A stretch of 64,000 bases of DNA. Origin: Falsiroseomonas bella (GTDB taxonomy: Bacteria > Pseudomonadota > Alphaproteobacteria > Acetobacterales > Acetobacteraceae). Where the stretch lies: positions 496,001-560,000 of the forward strand of contig NZ_QGNA01000003.1 in assembly GCF_003173615.1 (NCBI RefSeq). The letters run 5' to 3'. Both the position numbers and the translations under genes were made by a program. This document shows positions 45,892 through 57,216 of this stretch, piece after piece. The notes below the pieces were generated by a model. That model saw nothing but the letters and a program-made list of their open reading frames with translations. It was not told the DNA's origin and searched no databases. Position 1 is the stretch's first letter; each line of letters opens with the position of its first letter.

Positions 45892-46830
45892 ATGCCCCTG
45901 CCGCCCCTTCTGCAGAACCTGGCCCTGCCGGTGATTGGCGCGCCGATGTTCCTCGTCTCCAACCCGGAACTGGTGATCGCGCAGTGCCGCGCCGGCATCG
46001 TCGGCTCCTTCCCCTCCCTGAATGCGCGGCCGGAGGCGGAACTGGACGTGTGGCTCACGCGCATTCGCGAAGGCCTGCGGCAAGGCGACGCGCCCTTCGC
46101 CGTGAACCTGATCGTGCATGGCAGCAACGCGCGGCTGGAGCATGATCTTGCCGCCTGCGCGCGGCATCGCGTGCCCATCGTCATCACCTCGCTGCGCGCA
46201 CCGGGCGACATCGCGAAGCAGGTGCATGGCTGGGGCGGCATCGTGCTGCACGACGTCACCACGCTGCGCCATGCGGAGAAGGCGCTGGAAGCCGGCGTGG
46301 ACGGGCTGGTGCTGGTGGCGGCCGGTGCGGGCGGCCATGCCGGCACGCTCTCGCCCTTCGCCCTGGTGGACGAGGTGCGGCGCATCTTCGGCGGGCCGCT
46401 CGCTCTGTCGGGCGCCATCACCCAGGGGCGGCAGATCCTGGCGGCGCAGGCGATGGGCGCGGACCTCGCCTATGTCGGCACGCGCTTCATCGCGACGACG
46501 GAATCCATGGCGAACGAACGCCACAAGGCGATGATCGTCGAGAGCCGCGCCGCCGACATCCTCTACACGCCCTTCTTCAGCGGCGTGCCGGCGAACTACC
46601 TGAAGCCCTCGATCGCCGCGCAGGGGCTCGACCCCGAAGCGCTGCCGGCAGAGCAGGCGCGCAGCGGCTATGGCGCGAACCGGCCGCGGCCCTGGAAGGA
46701 CATCTTCGGCGCCGGCCAGGGCGTCGGCGGCATCGCGGAGGTCCTGCCGGCGGGCGAGGTCGTGGCGCGGCTCACGGCCGAATACCGCGCCGCACGCCAC
46801 GCGTTGACCGAGGGCGCGTCGCACGCCTAG
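45892..46830 (+). CDS. nitronate monooxygenase (NPD family)
   Basis: The 312-residue FMN TIM-barrel protein has LPVIGAPMFLVSNPELVIAQCRAGIVGSFPSLNAR, VLVAAGAGGHAGTLSPFALVDEVRR (family GGHxG block) and AISQGR/DLAYVGTRFIATTES-like phosphate-binding loops. NPD-family enzymes oxidise alkyl nitronates such as propionate 3-nitronate, or act as related flavoprotein reductases. ATG 45892 (MPLPPLLQNLALPV) matches the family start; ATG 45859 is an alternative. The 122-bp divergent gap contains a 9-bp inverted repeat (CCCGCCCCC 45807-45815, GGGGGCGGG 45840-45848). Confidence 0.9.
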   Translation: MPLPPLLQNLALPVIGAPMFLVSNPELVIAQCRAGIVGSFPSLNARPEAELDVWLTRIREGLRQGDAPFAVNLIVHGSNARLEHDLAACARHRVPIVITSLRAPGDIAKQVHGWGGIVLHDVTTLRHAEKALEAGVDGLVLVAAGAGGHAGTLSPFALVDEVRRIFGGPLALSGAITQGRQILAAQAMGADLAYVGTRFIATTESMANERHKAMIVESRAADILYTPFFSGVPANYLKPSIAAQGLDPEALPAEQARSGYGANRPRPWKDIFGAGQGVGGIAEVLPAGEVVARLTAEYRAARHALTEGASHA

Positions 46831-46866
46831 CCTTCGAACAACTAAAAGCACAACAGGAGGAAGATG

Positions 46867-48459
46867 ATGCGTCGTCGTAGCTTCATGACCGCCGCCGCGG
46901 GCCTCGCGGCCTCAGGCGGTCTCGTCGCGCCCGCCCTCGGGCAATCCACGCGCGCGATGACGCTGCGCTTCGTGCCGCAGGCCAACGTCGCCACGCTCGA
47001 TCCGATCTGGACGACGGCGATCGTGACGCAGATGCACGGCTATCACGTGTACGACACGCTCTATGGCATGGACGGCCAGCTCCGCCCGCGGCCACAGATG
47101 GCGGAGCGGCACGAGGTCTCGGCCGATGGCCGCATCTGGCGCATCCGCCTGCGCGAGGGCCTGCGCTTCCATGATGGCGAGCCGGTGCGCGCCCAGGATT
47201 GCACGGCCTCCCTGGCGCGCTGGGCGAAGCGCGACCCCTTCGGCCAGATCCTGGCCGAACGCGTGGACGAGTGGCGCGCGCCCGATGACCGGACGATCGA
47301 GATCAGGCTCAAGCGCCCCTTCGCCCTTATGCTGGACGCGCTGAGCAAGCCTGATGCGAACGTGCCCTTCATCATGCCGGAGCGCCTGGCGCGCACCGAT
47401 GCGAACACGCAGGTGAGCGAGGTGGTGGGAAGCGGTCCCTACCGCTTCCGCAGCAACGAGTTCGTCGCCGGAAGTCGCCTGGTCTACGAGAAGTTCGACG
47501 GCTATCGCCCACGCAGCGAGGCCGCGGACGGTGCGGCGGGCGGCAAGATCGCGCATTTCCCGCGCATCGAGTGGCACATCCTGCCAGACCCCGCGACCGC
47601 CGCCGCGGCGTTGCAGGCCGGCGAGGTGGATTGGCTGGACCAGCCCCTGCCCGACCTGATCCCGACCCTGCAGCGCAACCGCAACGTCACCGTGGACGTG
47701 CTGAACCCCTACGGCATCATGTCGATCATGCGGCTGAACCACCTGCAGGCGCCGTTCAACGACGTGAAGGTGCGCCAGGCCGTCGCGCTCGCCGTGGACC
47801 AGGAGGAATACATGCGCGCGACGCTCGGCGACGACCGCAGCGTCTGGCGCGTTTGCCGCAGCCTCTTTCCTTGCGGCACGCCGCTGGGCACGGAGGACCT
47901 CTCGCCGGTCAACGCGCCGCCGCGCAACCTGGACCGGGCCCGCGCGGCGCTGCAGGCCAGCGGCTACAAGGGCGAGAAGGTCGTCATCATCAACCCCACC
48001 GACTTCCCGCTGATCGGGCCGCATGGCCAGGTGACGGCCGACCGGCTGCGCCGCATCGGCTTCAACGTGGAACTGGCGGAGACCGACTGGGGCACGGTCG
48101 TGCAGCGCCGCGTGCGCACGGAACCGGTCGAGCAGGGCGGCTGGAGCATCTTCCACACCTATGGTTCGGCGCTGGCCTACCTGAACCCCGCCGTCTCCTC
48201 GCTGGTGAAGGGCCCCGGCCCGACCGGCTGGTTTGGCTGGTACACCAGCCCGCGGGCGCAGGAACTGGTCGCGGCCTGGCTTGACGCGCCGGATGCCGAC
48301 AAGCAGCTCACCATCGCGAACGAGCTGAACAAGCTTGCGCAGGACGACGTGGCGACGGTGCCGCTCGGCCAGTTCACCATGCGCACGGCCTACCGGCGGA
48401 ACCTGACCGGCTTCCAGAAAGGCAGCATGCCCTATCCCTGGGGTGTGCGGCCCGCCTGA
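46867..48459 (+). CDS. peptide/nickel-type ABC transporter substrate-binding protein (SBP family 5)
   Basis: The 530-residue receptor has a twin-arginine-like leader (RRRSFMTAAAGLAASGGLVAPALGQ) and the family 5 scaffold: VATLDPIWTTAIVTQMHGYHVYDTLYGMD, WRIRLREGLRFHDGEPVRAQD, VGSGPYRFRSNEFV, and NHLQAPFNDVKVRQAVALAVDQEEYM. It should bind oligopeptides or other larger solutes. No permease or ATPase genes are adjacent. AGGAGG at 46855-46860 is 6 bases from ATG 46867 and only 3 from ATG 46864, so the second is chosen. Confidence 0.93.
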   Translation: MRRRSFMTAAAGLAASGGLVAPALGQSTRAMTLRFVPQANVATLDPIWTTAIVTQMHGYHVYDTLYGMDGQLRPRPQMAERHEVSADGRIWRIRLREGLRFHDGEPVRAQDCTASLARWAKRDPFGQILAERVDEWRAPDDRTIEIRLKRPFALMLDALSKPDANVPFIMPERLARTDANTQVSEVVGSGPYRFRSNEFVAGSRLVYEKFDGYRPRSEAADGAAGGKIAHFPRIEWHILPDPATAAAALQAGEVDWLDQPLPDLIPTLQRNRNVTVDVLNPYGIMSIMRLNHLQAPFNDVKVRQAVALAVDQEEYMRATLGDDRSVWRVCRSLFPCGTPLGTEDLSPVNAPPRNLDRARAALQASGYKGEKVVIINPTDFPLIGPHGQVTADRLRRIGFNVELAETDWGTVVQRRVRTEPVEQGGWSIFHTYGSALAYLNPAVSSLVKGPGPTGWFGWYTSPRAQELVAAWLDAPDADKQLTIANELNKLAQDDVATVPLGQFTMRTAYRRNLTGFQKGSMPYPWGVRPA

Positions 48460-48481
48460 TCGGAGAAACAGGGCGGCGGCG

Positions 48482-49561
48482 TCACACCGGCGTCGCCGCC
48501 CGCCAGGCCCGCAGCATCACCAGGCCGACCGCAAGCAGTACCGGGCCGATGAACAGGCCCAGGAACCCGAAGGCGACGAAGCCGCCGAACACGCCGATGA
48601 TCACGATGGACAGCGGCATGTCCACGCCGCGCTTGATCAGCATCGGGCGGATCAGGTTGTCGGCGGAGGAGATGGCGGTCAGGCCCCAGGCGGCCATGAA
48701 GACCGCCCATCCGGTCTGCCCCTGGTCGAACAGCCACCAGGCGGCGCCGATCCACATGGCGACCACCAGAGGGCTCAGCACTTGGCTGATCGAGAAGACG
48801 AAGGTGAGGAATCCTAGCAGCGAGGCGGCGGGAACACCGGCGATGGCGTAGCCGATCGCCGCCGCCACGCCCTGCCAGATCGAGGTCCCGACCACGCCAT
48901 AGGCCACCGAGCGCACCGCGCCGCTCGCGGTCGCCAGCACATCGGCGCCGGTCGCCCCGCCGATCCGCCGCGCGGCATGCTGCAGCGAGTCCGCGATCGC
49001 TTCGCCCGAGGTCCAGAACATCGCCGCGACGGCCAGCGCCAGCAGCATCTGGATCAGGCTGTCGGCCAGCCCGCCGGCGACGCTCAGCAGCACCGACTGG
49101 AAGCGAACCAGATAGGGCGCGATCACCGCTCCCAGATTGTCCCGAGCCTCGGCCAGCTGCCCCCAGCCCGCGGTGACCTTGCTGCCCACCACCGGCAGGT
49201 CGGCGAGCCACGCGGGCGGCTCGAGCGGCGCGCGCAGCAGCGCTTCGCGCGCCCAGACCATCCCCGCATTGATCGCTTCGACCAGGCCCGGGGCGATGGC
49301 GAGCGTCGGCAACACGATGGCGGCCAGAACCAGGAGGATCAGCAGCGTCGCGGCGAGCCCGCGGCCGATGCCGCGCCGGACCAGCGTGTCGCGCAGCGGC
49401 CAGAGCGCGATGGCCAGGATCGCGCCAAACATGATGGAGGTCGCGAAGGGCTGCAGCGTTGCCAGGATGCCGAGCACCACGCCGCCGACCGCGAGGATGG
49501 CAAGGCCGCGCTCCATGATCGGCGCGAGGCCCTGCGGCTGCGGCGGCGGTGGCTGGTCCAT
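48482..49561 (-). CDS. AI-2E-family transporter
   Basis: The 359-residue inner-membrane protein has the AI-2E (UPF0118/PerM) pattern. Hydrophobic pairs occur at the start (LAILAVGGVVLGILATLQPFATSIMFGAILAIALWPL). A long periplasmic segment with DLPVVGSKVTAGWGQLAEARDN follows, and the C-terminal block includes GVDMPLSIVIIGVFGGFVAFGFLGLFIGPVLLAV. Members are trimeric exporters, proton-coupled in some cases; the family name does not prove autoinducer transport. It lies 52 bases after gatB on the same strand and may share its transcript. Confidence 0.9.
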   Translation of the reverse strand: MDQPPPPQPQGLAPIMERGLAILAVGGVVLGILATLQPFATSIMFGAILAIALWPLRDTLVRRGIGRGLAATLLILLVLAAIVLPTLAIAPGLVEAINAGMVWAREALLRAPLEPPAWLADLPVVGSKVTAGWGQLAEARDNLGAVIAPYLVRFQSVLLSVAGGLADSLIQMLLALAVAAMFWTSGEAIADSLQHAARRIGGATGADVLATASGAVRSVAYGVVGTSIWQGVAAAIGYAIAGVPAASLLGFLTFVFSISQVLSPLVVAMWIGAAWWLFDQGQTGWAVFMAAWGLTAISSADNLIRPMLIKRGVDMPLSIVIIGVFGGFVAFGFLGLFIGPVLLAVGLVMLRAWRAATPV

Positions 49562-49613
49562 GACCGGGAATCTCCCCTGCGCGCCGGCGGCGCGGCGCGC
49601 ATGAGGAAAATAC

Positions 49614-51058
49614 TCAGCCCAGGAGCTTCTTGACCACCTCGTTCACGAGCGCGGGATTGCCCTTGCCCTGCATGGCCTTCATCGTCTGGCCCACGAAGAA
49701 GCCGAACAGCTTGTCCTTGCCGGACTTGTATTCCGCGACCTTGTCGGCGTTCTTCGCCAGCACATCGGCGACCGCGGCCTCGATGGCGCCGGTGTCGGTC
49801 ACCTGCTTCAGGCCGCGTTCCTCGACGATCACGCCGGGCGCCTTGCCCGTCTCGATCATGATCTCGAATATTTCTTTCGCCAGCTTGCCGCTGACGGTTC
49901 CGTCAGCGATCAGGTCGAGCAATCCGCCGAGGTTCTCGGCGGTCACCGGCGGGTCGGTGATGTCGCGCTTCAGGCGGTTGAGGGCGGCGAAGAAATCGCC
50001 GGTCACCCAGTTCGCCGCCTGCTTCGCGTCGCGGCCCTTCGCCACCGTCTCGAAGAAGGCGGCGGTCTCCTTCTCCAGCGTCAGGACATGCGCGTCATAG
50101 GGCGTGAGGCCCATGGCGACGTAGCGCGCGCGACGCACATCCGGCAGTTCGGGCAGCGACGCCTTCAGCTGCTCGACCCAGTCCGGCTCCAGGACCAGCG
50201 GCGGCAGGTCGGGCTCGGGGAAGTAGCGGTAGTCATGCGCATCCTCCTTCGACCGCATCGAGCGCGTCGTGCCGCGCTGCGTGTCGAACAGGCGCGTCTC
50301 CTGCTCGACGGTGCCGCCGGATTCCCACACCTCGATCTGGCGCCGCGCCTCGGCCTCGACGGCCTGCATGACGAACTTCACGCTGTTGACGTTCTTCACC
50401 TCGCAGCGCGTGCGGTAGCCCTCGCCCGCCTTGCGGACGGAGACATTGACGTCGGCACGCATCGAGCCCTCGTCCATGTTGCCGTCGCAGGTGCCGAGGT
50501 AGCGCAGGATCTGTCTCAGCTTGGTGAGATACGCCCCGGCTTCTTCCGGGCTGCGCATGTCGGGTTCTGAAACAATCTCCATCAGCGCGACGCCGGAGCG
50601 GTTGAGGTCGATGAAGCTCTTCGTCGGGTGCTGGTCGTGCAGCGACTTTCCTGCGTCCTGCTCGAGGTGCAGGCGCGTGATGCCCACGATCTTCTTCGCG
50701 CCGTCCGCAAGTTCGATCTCGATCTCGCCCTTGCCGACGATCGGGTGGGCGTACTGGCTGATCTGATAGCCCTGCGGCAGGTCGGCGTAGAAGTAGTTCT
50801 TCCGGTCGAAGCGGGACCAGAGGTTGATCTCGGCATTCAGCCCGAGCCCGGTGCGCACGGCCTGCGCCACGCATTCGCGGTTGATCACCGGCAGCATGCC
50901 GGGGAATCCGGCGTCGATGAAGGACACCTGGCTGTTCGGCTCGGCGCCGAAGGCGGTCGCGGCGCCGGAGAACAGCTTGGAGTGGGAGATGACCTGGGCG
51001 TGGACTTCCAGGCCGATGACCAGCTCCCAGGGGCCGGTGTTGCCTTCGATGGTGTAGC

Positions 51059-51062
<4 letters not shown>
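49614..51062 (-). CDS. gatB: Asp-tRNA(Asn)/Glu-tRNA(Gln) amidotransferase subunit B
   Basis: The 482-residue subunit binds misacylated tRNA and phosphorylates its side chain in the GatCAB amidotransferase. Signatures are [70 protein letters not shown] and [15 protein letters not shown]. The C-terminal YqeY-like tRNA-binding tail ends [27 protein letters not shown]. The ATG overlaps the gatA stop (ATGA). A full gatCAB set implies indirect synthesis of Gln-tRNA and/or Asn-tRNA. Confidence 0.97.
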
Positions 51063-52539
<1,477 letters not shown>

Positions 52540-52540
<1 letters not shown>

Positions 52541-52836
52541 CACTCGACCACCTTCGGCACGCCGAAATAGGCACCCATGCGGTCCGGCGCATTCGCCAGC
52601 ACGGCATCCGCCTGGCCGCCATCGGTCACCGCATCCTCGCGCATGCGCATCGCCGGCTGGCCCTCCGGCGCGCCGCCGGCCATCGGCTCCACCCCCTCGG
52701 TGTCCACCGCCTGCAGTTGCTCGATCCAGCCCAGGATGCCGTTCAGCTCGGCCTGCATGCGGCCGACCTCGTCCTCTTCCAGGCGAATGCGGGCCAGCGA
52801 GGCGATGCGCCTCACGGTGGCGGCGTCGAGCGACAT
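52540..52836 (-). CDS. gatC: Asp-tRNA(Asn)/Glu-tRNA(Gln) amidotransferase subunit C
   Basis: The 98-residue subunit wraps around GatA and GatB and stabilises the complex. It has the family start [42 protein letters not shown] and the ending [33 protein letters not shown] (MxxDxV/PxxxxxyFxVPKVV pattern). It is first in the gatC-gatA-gatB operon, with overlapping stop and start codons. Confidence 0.95.
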
Positions 52837-53058
52837 TTTCGGGCGGTTTTCCAGGCTTGAATGACCCCGGCAGGAAGCGCCGAGGGCGGCGGAAGTCAAG
52901 GCCCGCGCCATCCGCGCCACCGGCGTCGCACGCGACACGCCGGCGAAACGGGCGCGAAACCTGATTCTCGCCGCGGCGCAATCGCCTGGAAACGCCCTTG
53001 GCCCAAAACCCGGCGCCAAGGCCGCGCCGTGCGCGGCGAAGCGCAGCGGAGCCACACG

Positions 53059-54384
53059 ATGCCAGAGCACCCGACACACGCTTTCGGCCGCCGAGGCCTC
53101 GCCCTGCTGGCCGCGGCCGCCTTCGGTGGCGGCGCGGGCATGGCCGGGGCGTATCTGGCGACGGGCCAAGCCGCCGCTGCGGGCCAGGCCGCCGAGCCCG
53201 GCTTCGATCCGGGCGGCGATCTCGTCGCGCGCTGGAGCCTCGCCGCCTACCAGGCGATCAAGGCGAAGGACGGCTATCGCGACCCGCTCGCCGCCAGCCG
53301 CATCCTCGCCATGATGCATCTGGCGATGCATGACGCGGTGAACGCCGCGGCGCCGCGCTTCGCCACCCACCTGCCGCTGTCGGCCGTGCAGGGCGCGGAC
53401 CCGGCCGTGGCGGCCTCGGCCGCGGCGCATGGCGTCCTGCGCGCCCTCTGCCCCGGCCAGCGCGAGGCCCTCGCCTTCGAGGCCGAGAAGACGATGCTGG
53501 AGGCCGGGCGGGGCGAGGCGGTGGCGCGCGGGCGCCTGCTCGGCGAGACCGTGGCCGCGACCATGCTGGTCTCGCGTGCCGGCGACGGCGCCGACCGGGT
53601 CGAGCGCTACGGGCCGATGAACCATGTCGGCGCCTATCGCTACACGCCGGGCTACGATTTCCTGTTTGCGCCGCAGTGGCGCTCCGTCCGGCCCTTCGCC
53701 CTGCTCCGGCCCGCGCAGTTCCGCACCGCCCCGCCGACCTCGGTCGAGAGCGCTGCCTATGCCCGCGCCTTCGCGGAGGTGAAGCGCATCGGCGGCAAGG
53801 ATTCGGCGGACCGGACGGAGGACCAGACGCACGCCGCCCATTTCTGGTACGAGTTCTCCGACATCGGCTGGAACCGGGTGGCGCGCGTGGCCGCGCGGGA
53901 GCATGCGCTGGACCTGTGGGACGCCGCGCGGCTGTTTGCCCTGGTCAACATGGCCCTGGCGGATGGCTACATCGCGGGCTGGGATTCCAAGATCCACCAT
54001 GATTTCTGGCGCCCGGTGACGGCGATCCGCATGGCGGCGCAGGACTTCAACCCGGAAACGTCGCCCGACCCCGCCTGGGAGCCGCTGCTGCCGACCCCGC
54101 CCGTGCAGGACCATCCCTCCACCCATGCCACGCTCGGGGCTGCGGCGGCGGCGGTTATGGCGGAGCTCCTCGGCGATGCCACGCCTTTCGCGCTGGCCTC
54201 GACCACCGCCCTGCCGGAGAACCCGGTGCGGCGCTTCCAGGGTTTCGCCGCCGCAGCGCGCGAGAATGCCGAAAGCCGCATCGCCGCCGGGCTGCATTTC
54301 CGCTTCGCCTGCGATGCGGGGCTCGAGCTCGGGCGGCGGATCGGCCGTTACGCGGTGGCGAACCACCTGAGGCCGGTGGAGTAG
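53059..54384 (+). CDS. vanadium-dependent haloperoxidase-like (PAP2-superfamily) secreted enzyme
   Basis: The 441-residue protein has an N-terminal export signal ([31 protein letters not shown]). The vanadate/phosphate site of vanadium haloperoxidases is present: KIHHDFWRP from Lys311 (Kx6RP), DHPSTH at 351-356 with the PSGH motif changed to PSTH, and SRIAAGLH at 406-413 (SRx5H). The spacings match the family. It may halogenate, or act as a phosphatase-like relative; residues that select halide cannot be judged. ATG 53059 has GCGGAG 8 bases upstream. No PQQ or halide genes are nearby. Confidence 0.88.
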   Translation: MPEHPTHAFGRRGLALLAAAAFGGGAGMAGAYLATGQAAAAGQAAEPGFDPGGDLVARWSLAAYQAIKAKDGYRDPLAASRILAMMHLAMHDAVNAAAPRFATHLPLSAVQGADPAVAASAAAHGVLRALCPGQREALAFEAEKTMLEAGRGEAVARGRLLGETVAATMLVSRAGDGADRVERYGPMNHVGAYRYTPGYDFLFAPQWRSVRPFALLRPAQFRTAPPTSVESAAYARAFAEVKRIGGKDSADRTEDQTHAAHFWYEFSDIGWNRVARVAAREHALDLWDAARLFALVNMALADGYIAGWDSKIHHDFWRPVTAIRMAAQDFNPETSPDPAWEPLLPTPPVQDHPSTHATLGAAAAAVMAELLGDATPFALASTTALPENPVRRFQGFAAAARENAESRIAAGLHFRFACDAGLELGRRIGRYAVANHLRPVE

Positions 54385-54433
54385 GCGACGGGGCGGCTTG
54401 ACCGGCGGGGGCCGATCCGGTCCTTCCGGCGCC

Positions 54434-54898
54434 ATGCCGCCCCTGACCGTCGCCGAGCTCCGCGCCAGCCTGCCCCGCGCCACAAGGCTGATCGGTCTCG
54501 ATCCCGGCACGAAGGTGATCGGCGTGGCGCTGTCGGACGTGTCGCTGACCCTCGCCTCGCCCTACACGGCGCTGAAGCGGGGGAAGCTCGGCGCGGTGGC
54601 GGCCGAGGTGGCGGCGATCGCGCGGAAGGAAGGCGCCGGCGGACTGGTTGTCGGGCTGCCGCTCGGCATGGATGGCAGCTTCGGCCCGGCGGCGCAGGCG
54701 GCGAAGGATTGGGGCCGGGCGCTGGCCGAGGCGGCCGCGCTGCCCGTGGCCTTCTGGGACGAGCGGCTGTCCTCCGCGGCCGTGAACCGGGCGATGATCG
54801 AGGCCGACCTGTCGCGCGCCAAGCGGGCGGAACGCGTGGATGCGGCTGCGGCGGCCTACATGCTCCAGGCGGCGCTGGACGCGACCCATCCGGGCTGA
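54434..54898 (+). CDS. ruvX: YqgF-type Holliday junction resolvase-like nuclease
   Basis: The 154-residue RNase H-fold protein has RLIGLDPGTKVIGVALSD (first acidic residue), GGLVVGLPLGMDGSFGPAAQ, PVAFWDERLSSAAVNRAMIE (Asp/Glu) and ERVDAAAAAYMLQAAL (final Asp). YqgF proteins process the 5' end of pre-16S rRNA and have been proposed as Holliday junction resolvases. ATG 54434 gives a family-typical start. It lies 111 bases before pyrB on the same strand. Confidence 0.94.
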   Translation: MPPLTVAELRASLPRATRLIGLDPGTKVIGVALSDVSLTLASPYTALKRGKLGAVAAEVAAIARKEGAGGLVVGLPLGMDGSFGPAAQAAKDWGRALAEAAALPVAFWDERLSSAAVNRAMIEADLSRAKRAERVDAAAAAYMLQAALDATHPG

Positions 54899-55009
54899 GG
54901 CGGCCCGATGACCGGAGGGCCGCGAGGCCCGAAGGTCTGAATCGGCCCGCCCGACATGCAAGCCGCCAGACTGGCCGAATCCCCGCCGCCGCGCCTAAGG
55001 TGCGGCCCC

Positions 55010-55945
55010 GTGCCCTACCCCTTCCGCCACCTCCTCGCCATCGAAGGCCTGGAGCCGCCCTATATCGCCGAGTTGCTGGAGCTGGCGGACCACTACGCCC
55101 TGCAGAACCGGCGCGGCACCACGCAGCGCGACCTGCTGAAGGGCCGCACGCTCATCAACCTGTTCTTCGAGGATTCCACGCGCACCCGCACCAGCTTCGA
55201 GCTGGCCGGCAAGCGGCTGGGCGCCGACATCGTCAACATGTCGGTGTCCACCAGCAGCGTGAACAAGGGCGAGACGCTGCTCGACACCGCCGCGACGCTG
55301 AACGCCATGCGGACCGACCTGCTGGTGGTGCGCCACGGCCAGTCCGGCGCGCCGGCGCTGCTGGCCCAGAAGGTGGATGCGGCGGTGATCAATGCCGGCG
55401 ACGGCACGCATGAGCACCCGACCCAGGCGCTGCTGGACGCGCTGACCATCCGGCGCCGCAAGGGCAGGCTGGAGGGGCTGACGGTCGCGATCTGCGGCGA
55501 CGTGCTGCATTCCCGCGTCGCGCGCAGCAACATCCACCTGCTCCTGACGATGAACGCCCGCGTCCGCATCGTCGGCCCGCCGACGCTGATCCCGTCCGAA
55601 GCCGGGCGGCTCGGCGTGGAGGTGCATCACGACATGAAGTCGGGCCTGGAAGGGGCCGATGTCGTGATGATGCTGCGCTTGCAGAAAGAGCGGATGACTG
55701 GCGGCCTGGTGCCCAGCGCGCGCGAGTTCTTTCGCTTCTTTGGGTTGGATGCCGCAAAGCTGGCCTACGCGAAGCCGGATGCCATCGTGATGCATCCCGG
55801 CCCGATGAACCGCGGCGTCGAGATCGACAGCGCGGTGGCCGACGATCCCGCCCGCAGCGTGATCGGTGAGCAGGTGGAGATGGGGGTTGCGGTGCGGATG
55901 GCGGTGCTGGACCTGCTGTCGCGCAACCTGCGGCGCAACGCATGA
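55010..55945 (+). CDS. pyrB: aspartate carbamoyltransferase catalytic subunit
   Basis: The 311-residue enzyme joins carbamoyl phosphate and aspartate in pyrimidine synthesis. The carbamoyl-phosphate loop is [22 protein letters not shown], followed by [32 protein letters not shown] and [16 protein letters not shown] 55010 is chosen because TAAGG lies about 9 bases upstream and the product starts like other PyrBs ([13 protein letters not shown]); ATG 54956 would add 18 atypical residues. The stop overlaps the pyrC-like gene. No pyrI regulatory subunit is present. Confidence 0.95.
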   Translation: MPYPFRHLLAIEGLEPPYIAELLELADHYALQNRRGTTQRDLLKGRTLINLFFEDSTRTRTSFELAGKRLGADIVNMSVSTSSVNKGETLLDTAATLNAMRTDLLVVRHGQSGAPALLAQKVDAAVINAGDGTHEHPTQALLDALTIRRRKGRLEGLTVAICGDVLHSRVARSNIHLLLTMNARVRIVGPPTLIPSEAGRLGVEVHHDMKSGLEGADVVMMLRLQKERMTGGLVPSAREFFRFFGLDAAKLAYAKPDAIVMHPGPMNRGVEIDSAVADDPARSVIGEQVEMGVAVRMAVLDLLSRNLRRNA

Positions 55946-57216
55946 GCCTGCTGCATATCACCAACGCCCGCCTGCTGGACCCCGCCTCGGGCCTCGATGC
56001 GGCTGGCGAGTTGCTGGTGCGGGACGGAATCATCCTGGACCACGGCACCGGCCTCGGCCGACTGGACGGGGCGGAAGTTGTGGATGCCGGTGGCGCCTGC
56101 CTCGCGCCCGGCCTCGTGGATCTGCGCGCAGCCTTGGGCGAGCCCGGCGCCGAGCACCGCGAAACCATCGCCTCGGCGGCTCAGGCGGCCGCCGCTGGCG
56201 GGATCACCACCCTCTGCGCGCTGCCCGACACCGACCCGCCGCTGGACGACGCCGCGCTGATCCAGTTCGTGATCCGCCGCGGCGAGGCGACGGGCTGCGT
56301 GACGATCCTGCCCTATGCAGCGGCCACAGCGGGCTGCGCGGGGAAGGAAATCGCCGAATACGGCCTGCTGGAGGAAGCCGGCGCCGTCGCCTTCACCGAC
56401 GGAACGCGCGCCATCGGCAATGCGCGCACCATGCGCCTCGCGCTGTCCTACGCCCGCGCCTTCGGCAGCTTCGTGGTGCAGCATCCGGAGGAGCCGAGCC
56501 TCGCCGCCGGCGGCGCCGCGACGGAAGGCGAGCGCGCGACGCGCATGGGCCTGCCCGGCATCCCCGTCGCCGCGGAATCCATGCTGGTCGCGCGCGACAT
56601 CGAGCTCGCGAAGATCACCGGCGGGCATGTGCATTTCGCACATGTCTCGACCGCGGCCGCCCTCGCCCACATCCGCGCCGCGCGGGTGCTGGGCCTGCGC
56701 GTTACCTGCGACACCGCGCCGCCCTATTTCGACCTGAACGAGACGGCGATCGGCGAGTATCGCACCTATGCGAAACTCTCCCCGCCGCTGCGCTCGGACG
56801 AGGACCGGCTCGCCGTGGTGGCCGCGCTGAAGGACGGCACGATCGACGCCATCGCGTCGGACCACCAGCCGCGCGACGCCGACGACAAGCGCCTGCCCTT
56901 CGCCCAGGCCGAGGCTGGCGGGGCGGGGCTCGCGACGCTGCTCGCGGTGACTCTGGCCCGCGTGCATGCCGGCGACCTGACGCTGCTGCAGGCGCTGGAC
57001 CTGCTGACGGCACGGCCCGCGAAGCTGCTGGGGATCGAGGCCGGGACGCTGCGCAAGGGTGCGCCCGCGGACCTGGTGCTGTTCCACCCCGAGCGCGGCT
57101 GGCGCGTGGAGGCCGGGAAGCTGCCCGGCAAGGCGCAGAACACGCCCTTCGACGGGCGGGCGCTGGAAGGCAAGGTGCTCGGCACCTGGAAGGCCGGGCG
57201 GCGGGTGTTCGGATGA
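55942..57216 (+). CDS. pyrX: dihydroorotase-like protein without the HxH metal site (PyrC'/PyrX type)
   Basis: The 424-residue amidohydrolase-fold protein is encoded with a four-base overlap after pyrB. Active type I dihydroorotases have GLVDxHxHxREPG; here residues 57-69 read [13 protein letters not shown], so both histidines and the substrate-binding arginine are gone (Arg62, Ala64, Gly66). The usual second histidine pair is also replaced ([10 protein letters not shown]), while HFAHVST and the Asp-His of ASDHQPRD remain. Such proteins are known as non-catalytic partners that hold PyrB in a stable complex. I predict a structural role; a functional dihydroorotase should be encoded elsewhere. 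Confidence 0.9.
   Translation: MSLLHITNARLLDPASGLDAAGELLVRDGIILDHGTGLGRLDGAEVVDAGGACLAPGLVDLRAALGEPGAEHRETIASAAQAAAAGGITTLCALPDTDPPLDDAALIQFVIRRGEATGCVTILPYAAATAGCAGKEIAEYGLLEEAGAVAFTDGTRAIGNARTMRLALSYARAFGSFVVQHPEEPSLAAGGAATEGERATRMGLPGIPVAAESMLVARDIELAKITGGHVHFAHVSTAAALAHIRAARVLGLRVTCDTAPPYFDLNETAIGEYRTYAKLSPPLRSDEDRLAVVAALKDGTIDAIASDHQPRDADDKRLPFAQAEAGGAGLATLLAVTLARVHAGDLTLLQALDLLTARPAKLLGIEAGTLRKGAPADLVLFHPERGWRVEAGKLPGKAQNTPFDGRALEGKVLGTWKAGRRVFG

Noticed and set aside
54956-55009. Upstream ATG 54956 as the pyrB start
   Set aside because: It has no ribosome-binding site and adds 18 residues unlike PyrB; GTG 55010 has TAAGG at good spacing.
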